Origin: Flavobacteriales bacterium
GTDB taxonomy: Bacteria; Bacteroidota; Bacteroidia; Flavobacteriales_D; Crocinitomicaceae
Length of the DNA stretch: 33,754 nucleotides
NCBI GenBank assembly: GCA_947500875.1
Contig: CANMUN010000026.1
Span: 1-33,754, forward strand
Direction: 5' to 3'
Part shown: one piece after another, positions 25,901 through 31,900 of the stretch
Layout: every line of letters starts with the position of its first letter
Position numbering within the stretch: the stretch's first letter is position 1
Notes under the pieces: model-generated
Databases searched by the model: none
Seen by the model: the letters and a program-made list of their open reading frames with translations, nothing else
What the model was told of the DNA's origin: nothing
Made by a program: the position numbers and the translations under genes

Positions 25901-28900
25901 AACCGGGAAGAAATTACCTGTTCCCGTGTAGGGATTGGTACCACCTGTGGCTGAAACATTCACAATGGCATTTCCGCCAAAGCACAAAATAGGGGTGAGT
26001 TCTACTGCATTGGCAACAAGCGTATTGGGTTGAGTAATGGTAAAGTTATTAACGTTTTGACATCCGTTGGCATCCGTTACCGTTACGCTGTAATTTCCAG
26101 GAGCAAGATTATTGATGCTGTTGGTTGTAGCTCCATTCGACCATAAAATGGACAGAGGTGGTGTTCCACCGCTATTGAATACAATGGCACTACCATCATT
26201 TGCACCAAAGCAGGTAATATTGGTAGGAATTACATTGGTTACTAAAAGCGTTGGTTGCGGCACATTGATGCTCACAGAAGTATTGCATCCATTAGCATCT
26301 GAAACCAGGTAGGTGTAATTTCCTGCCACCACAGTAAACAATCCATCACCGGAATACGGTAGGGTACCACCGGTGGCTGATACCTGCACTGTTGCATTTC
26401 CTCCGTTGCATAAAATGGGGCTAATAATCGTTGCTGTGGCAGCTAAAACTGCAGGTTGAGTAACGTTAATGGTCGTTGTAGCTGTACAACCGTTGGCATC
26501 TATTAGTGTGTAGGTATAGGTTCCTGCTGATACCGTAAATGTTCCAGTTCCAGAATAAGGAGCCGTTCCACCTGTTCCTGTAACCACCACGGTGGCTTGT
26601 CCTCCGTTGCATGCGATTGGACTGGTAATCGTTGCTGTCGCTATGAATGGAGCAGGTTGAGGCACGGTAATGGTGGTAGACCCCGTGCAACCGTTTTGAT
26701 CCGTGAGGGTGTAGGTGTAGGTTCCTGCAAATTCAAAAAAGGTGCCATTTCCTGAATATCCGGGAGTTCCTCCTGCTCCATTAACCAAAACAATCGCTTG
26801 TCCACCAAAGCAAGCAATTGGTAGAATGATATTAGCTGTAGAAACTAAAAGCGCTGGTTGTGTAATGGTGGTATTAAAATTGAATATACACCCATTGTTA
26901 TCCGTAACTTGTAACGTGTAGGTTCCAGCGGGTTGGGCGGATATACCATTGATGGTCGACCCAGTTGACCACAAGTAAGTATAACCCGGAGTTCCTCCAG
27001 AAACGGAGGCGGTTGAGGCACCGTTGGTAAAGCCAAAACAAGTAACATTTGAATTATTAAATGTTGCAGTTACATCACTGGGTTGGGTAATATTGATGGT
27101 TGAAGATGCAGTACATCCGTTGGCATCCTGAATCGTATAGGTATTATTTCCAGCAAAGGAGTTGAAACTTCCCGTTCCAGTGTAAGAAGGTGTCCCGCCA
27201 CTTCCACTTACGGTAACAATCGCTTGTCCTCCAAAACAAAGGATTGGGCTGACTTGGCTGGCGCTTGCAATTAGTTGAGGTGGTTGGGTTATCAATATAG
27301 AAGATGTCGAGGTACATCCATTGGCATCCGATACGGTAAAGAAGGTGTTCCCTGCCACTACGCTAAACGTTCCAGTTCCTGTGTAAGGTGCAGTTCCTCC
27401 ATTGGCAGCTACAAAAACATTGGCGGTTCCTCCGAAGCATAGAACATTGCTGGTTTGCGTTAACGAACTGGTTAGAACGGTTGGTTGGGTAATAACCACA
27501 TTTGATACACTTTGGCACCCATTTGCATCCGTTACCGTAACAGAATAAGCTCCAGGGCTTAGGTTAGTTGCCGTTGAGGTTGTATTACCATTACTCCATA
27601 AGTAGCTATATACCGGTGTTCCTCCTGCAGCAGTTACGGTGGCGGAACCGTTATTTAGTCCGTTACATGTTACATTCTGGCTATTTATGCTTGAAGTAAG
27701 TAAGGAGGGTTGGACAACGTTGATAGAAACAGAGGCAGAACATCCGTTCGCGTCGGTAACGGTATAGTTTTGAATCCCTGCTGTTGCAGTGAAGTTCCCC
27801 GTTCCATTATAGGTTGGAGTACCTCCAATTGCACTCACCGTTACAGTTCCGGTTCCTCCAAAACAAGGGATTGCTGTAGTAACATTGGCCGCTGGAGTTA
27901 ATGCGTTCGGTTGAGTGATGGTGGTGGTGGTTGCGTTCGTACATCCGTTGGCATCGGTTACAGTGTAGGTATAGGTTCCAGCCGGTACACTGAAGGACCC
28001 TGTACCCGTGTAAGTAGGTGTACCACCGGTTGCAGTAACGATAATATTTCCATTGCCTCCAAAGCACGGTATCGGAGATGCAATGGCCGATGAGGCAATC
28101 ACCTGGGTTGGTTGCGGAACGATGATTGAGGTGCTCGCTGTACATCCATTCGCATCCGTGACGGTATAGCTGTTGTTTCCTGTGACTACATTAAATACAC
28201 CGGTTCCAGTGTAAGGTAAAGTTCCACCGTTAGCAGATACAGTTACTTGTCCTGATCCACCAAAACAGATTATGGGACTTGTTACAGCGCTGCTTGCCGA
28301 CAAGGTACCCGGTTGATTCAGGATGATATTTCCGTTGATTTGGCATCCGTTCGCATCCGTTACAATAACGGAATAACTTCCCGCCGATAATCCTACGGCT
28401 TGGTTGGTCGTTGAACCGTTAGTCCATGAATAGGTGTAAGGAGCGGTTCCACCGTTAACCGTCGCTGTTGCGGAGCCGTTGCTGTTTCCATTGCATAAAG
28501 GATCAATTCCAGCAATACTTAGGGTAAGTGCCGTGGGTTCAGTGATGGTTATGTTTGTTGAATTACTGCAGCCGTTCGCATCCGTTACAATATAGGTGTA
28601 GGTGCCAGCAACTACAGCATTCACGCCAATACCGCTATAAGGAAGTGTCCCTCCAGTGGCAGTTACACTGATTTGTCCTGTCCCTCCGTTGCACAAAATG
28701 GTTTGTGTAACGCTTGAGTTTGCGACCACTGAAGTTGGTTGTGTAATCGTAACGCTAGAGGTTACGGTGCACCCGTTGGCATCGGTAACAGTAACTGAAT
28801 AAGTTCCTGGTGCAAGGTTTGAAACGTTTGCGGTGGTTGGACCATTGCTCCATAAGTAGGTGTAAGGAGCGGTTCCTCCAGAGGCGATAACGCTGGCAGA

Positions 28901-31900
28901 TCCATTATTCAATCCATTGCACGTAATGTTGGTGGAAGATGTCGTAGCAACCAGTAAAGGAGGCTCGGTAATGGTAACGTTGTCCACAGCAATACATCCA
29001 TTGGCATCGGTAACAGTAACTGAATATGTTCCTTGTGCAAGGCTTGATACGTTTGCGGTGGTTGGACCATTGCTCCATAAGTAGGTGTAAGGAGCCGTTC
29101 CCCCGGTTTCAGTCACGATAGCCGTTCCGTTATTCAGCCCGTTACACGTGACGTTGTTGGAAGTTGCAGTAGCAACCAACAATGCAGGTTCAGTAATGGT
29201 AACGTTGTCGACAGCAGCACATCCGTTGGCATCGGTAACAGTAACTGAATAAGTTCCTGGTGCAAGGTTTGAAACGTTAGCGGTGGTTGGACTATTGCTC
29301 CATAAGTAGGTGTAAGGAGCCGTTCCCCCGGTTTCAGTCACGATAGCCGTTCCGTTATTCAACCCGTTACACGTTACGTTGGTGGAAGTTGCGGTAGCAA
29401 CCAACAATGCAGGTTCGGTAATGGTAACGTTGTCGACAGCATTACATCCGTTGGCATCGGTAACGGTTACGGAATAAGTTCCCGGTGCAAGGTTTGATAC
29501 GTTTGCGGTTGTTGGACCATTGCTCCATAAGTAGGTGTAAGGAGCCGTTCCCCCGGTTTCAGTCACGTTAGCCGTTCCGTTATTCAACCCGTTACACGAG
29601 ACGTTGGTGGAAGTTGCGGTAGCAACCAACAATGCAGGTTCGGTAATGGTAACGTTGGCGACAGCATTACATCCGTTGGCATCGGTAACGGTTACGGAAT
29701 AAGTTCCCGGTGCAAGGTTTGAAACGTTAGCGGTGGTAGGACCATTGCTCCATGAATAGGTGAAAGGAGCGGTTCCTCCGGAGGCGGTAACGCTGGCAGA
29801 TCCATTATTCAATCCATTGCACGTAATGTTGGTGGAAGTTGTCGTAGCAACTAGTAGAGGAGGCTCGGTAATGGTAACGTTGTCGACAGCAGTACATCCG
29901 TTGGCATCGGTAACAGTTACGGAATAAGCCCCTGGAGCTAGGCTTGAAACGTTAGCGGTGGTTGGACCATTGCTCCATAAATAGGTGTAAGGAGCCGTTC
30001 CCCCGGTTTCAGTCACGTTAGCCGTTCCGTTATTCAACCCGTTACACGTTACGTTGGTGGAAGTTGCGGTAGCAACTAACAATGCAGGTTCGGTGATGGT
30101 AACGTTGTCGACAGCAGTACATCCGTTGGCATCGGTAACAGTAACTGAATAAGTTCCTGGTGCAAGGTTTGAAACGTTTGCGGTGGTTGGACCATTGCTC
30201 CATAAGTAGGTGTATGGCGCCGTTCCCCCGGTTTCAGTCACGATAGCCGTTCCGTTATTCAACCCGTTACACGTGACGTTGGTGGAAGTTGCAGTAGCAA
30301 CCAACAATGCAGGTTCAGTAATGGTAACGTTGGCGACAGCAGTACATCCGTTGGCATCGGTAACGGTTACGGAATAAGCTCCGGGAGCAAGGCTTGATAC
30401 GTTAGCGGTGGTTGGACCATTGCTCCATAAGTAGGTGTAAGGAGCCGTTCCCCCGGTTTCAGTCACGATACCCGTTCCATTATTCAACCCGTTACACGTT
30501 ACGTTGGTGGAAGTTGCGGTAGCAGCCAACAATGTAGGTTCGGTGATAGAAATGTTAATGGTAGACGTGGTTCCTGCGCCATCAACAACGGTATAGGAAT
30601 AGGTGCCTGCCACAACCGAGAAACTTCCAGTTCCAGTGTAAGGGAGAATCCCCCCCGTTGCCGTGACATCAATTATTCCATTACCTCCGTTGCATGGAAT
30701 GATTGAGCTTATGGATGCTGTTGCTTGAAGTGCATTAGGTTCGGTAATTGAAATGGTAGTTGAACTTGAACAACCATTCGCATCGGTTACAGTATATGTA
30801 TAAGTTCCTGCAAATTCATTAAATATACCTGTTCCACTGTAAGGTGCTGTTCCCCCAGTGGCCGAAACCGTAATTGAACCTTGTCCTCCGTTAACCAAAA
30901 TGGGGTTTGTTACATTTGAACTCGCAACCAAAGGATTCGGTTCGTTAACGGCAGCAGAGATCGAGGCCGTACATCCGTTTACATCGGTAATGACTAAGTT
31001 GTAAGTACCTTGCGCTAAGGTATTGATGTCTTCGGTGGTAGAAGAAGCTGGATCATCCCAAATGAAGGAATAACCGGGCGTTCCACCGGCAACGGTCACG
31101 TCGATGATACCATCGGATAATCCGTTACAAGTAACATCGGTAATTTGCACGGTTGCTGTAATAGGAGCCGGTTCATTGATAACGCCGTTAGCATTGCTCG
31201 TACAACCGTTGGCGTCGGTAACGATGAGCGTAATATTTCCTGGTGCAAGGTTGGTAATGGGATTGGAGATAAGGGCATTGGACCACAAATAGGAATAACC
31301 TGCGGTACCGCCAGTTACGTTGGCAACGGCAGTACCGTTGTTGGCACCGGCGCAAGTAGCATCGGTGGTACTAAGCGAGACCGAAAGTGCAGCAGGTTCA
31401 CTAACCGTAAGGGTTGTAGAAGCAGTACATCCGTTGGCGTCGGTGACGGTATAGGTTACGTTTCCAGCAGCGACATTGGCAAAGGACCCCGTTCCGGTGT
31501 AAGGTCCATTTCCGCCAGTGGCAGTTACATCAACGGTAGCGGTTTGTCCGTTGCAGAGAATAGGGGAAGTAATGGAAGCAGAAACGTTGAGCAGGGAAAG
31601 GGAACCAACGCTTTGAGAGGCATTGGCGGTACAACCGTTGGCATCGGTAACGGTCACGAAGTAATTACCTGCAGCAACGCCCGTAACGGTAGCCGTGGTT
31701 GCCCCTCCTGGAGCCCAAGCATAGGTATAACTTCCGGTACCACCAGAAACACTCACACTAACGGATCCATCCGGGTTACACGAAGCGGGAGTGGAAGAGG
31801 TCGTCAGGGTTAAAGCCGCAGGTTCGTTAACGGTAGCAGAAGTGGATGCATTACAACCGTTTGCGTCGGTAACGATAAGTGTATATGTTCCAGCCACAAT

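Noticed and set aside
31145-31813. Long plus-strand open frame (222 codons) opposite the giant repeat gene, plus many shorter ones
   Set aside because: They recur with the repeat period on the antisense strand, are low-complexity Gly/Ser/Arg-rich translations, and have no promoter or family resemblance. They are by-products of the repeat codons.
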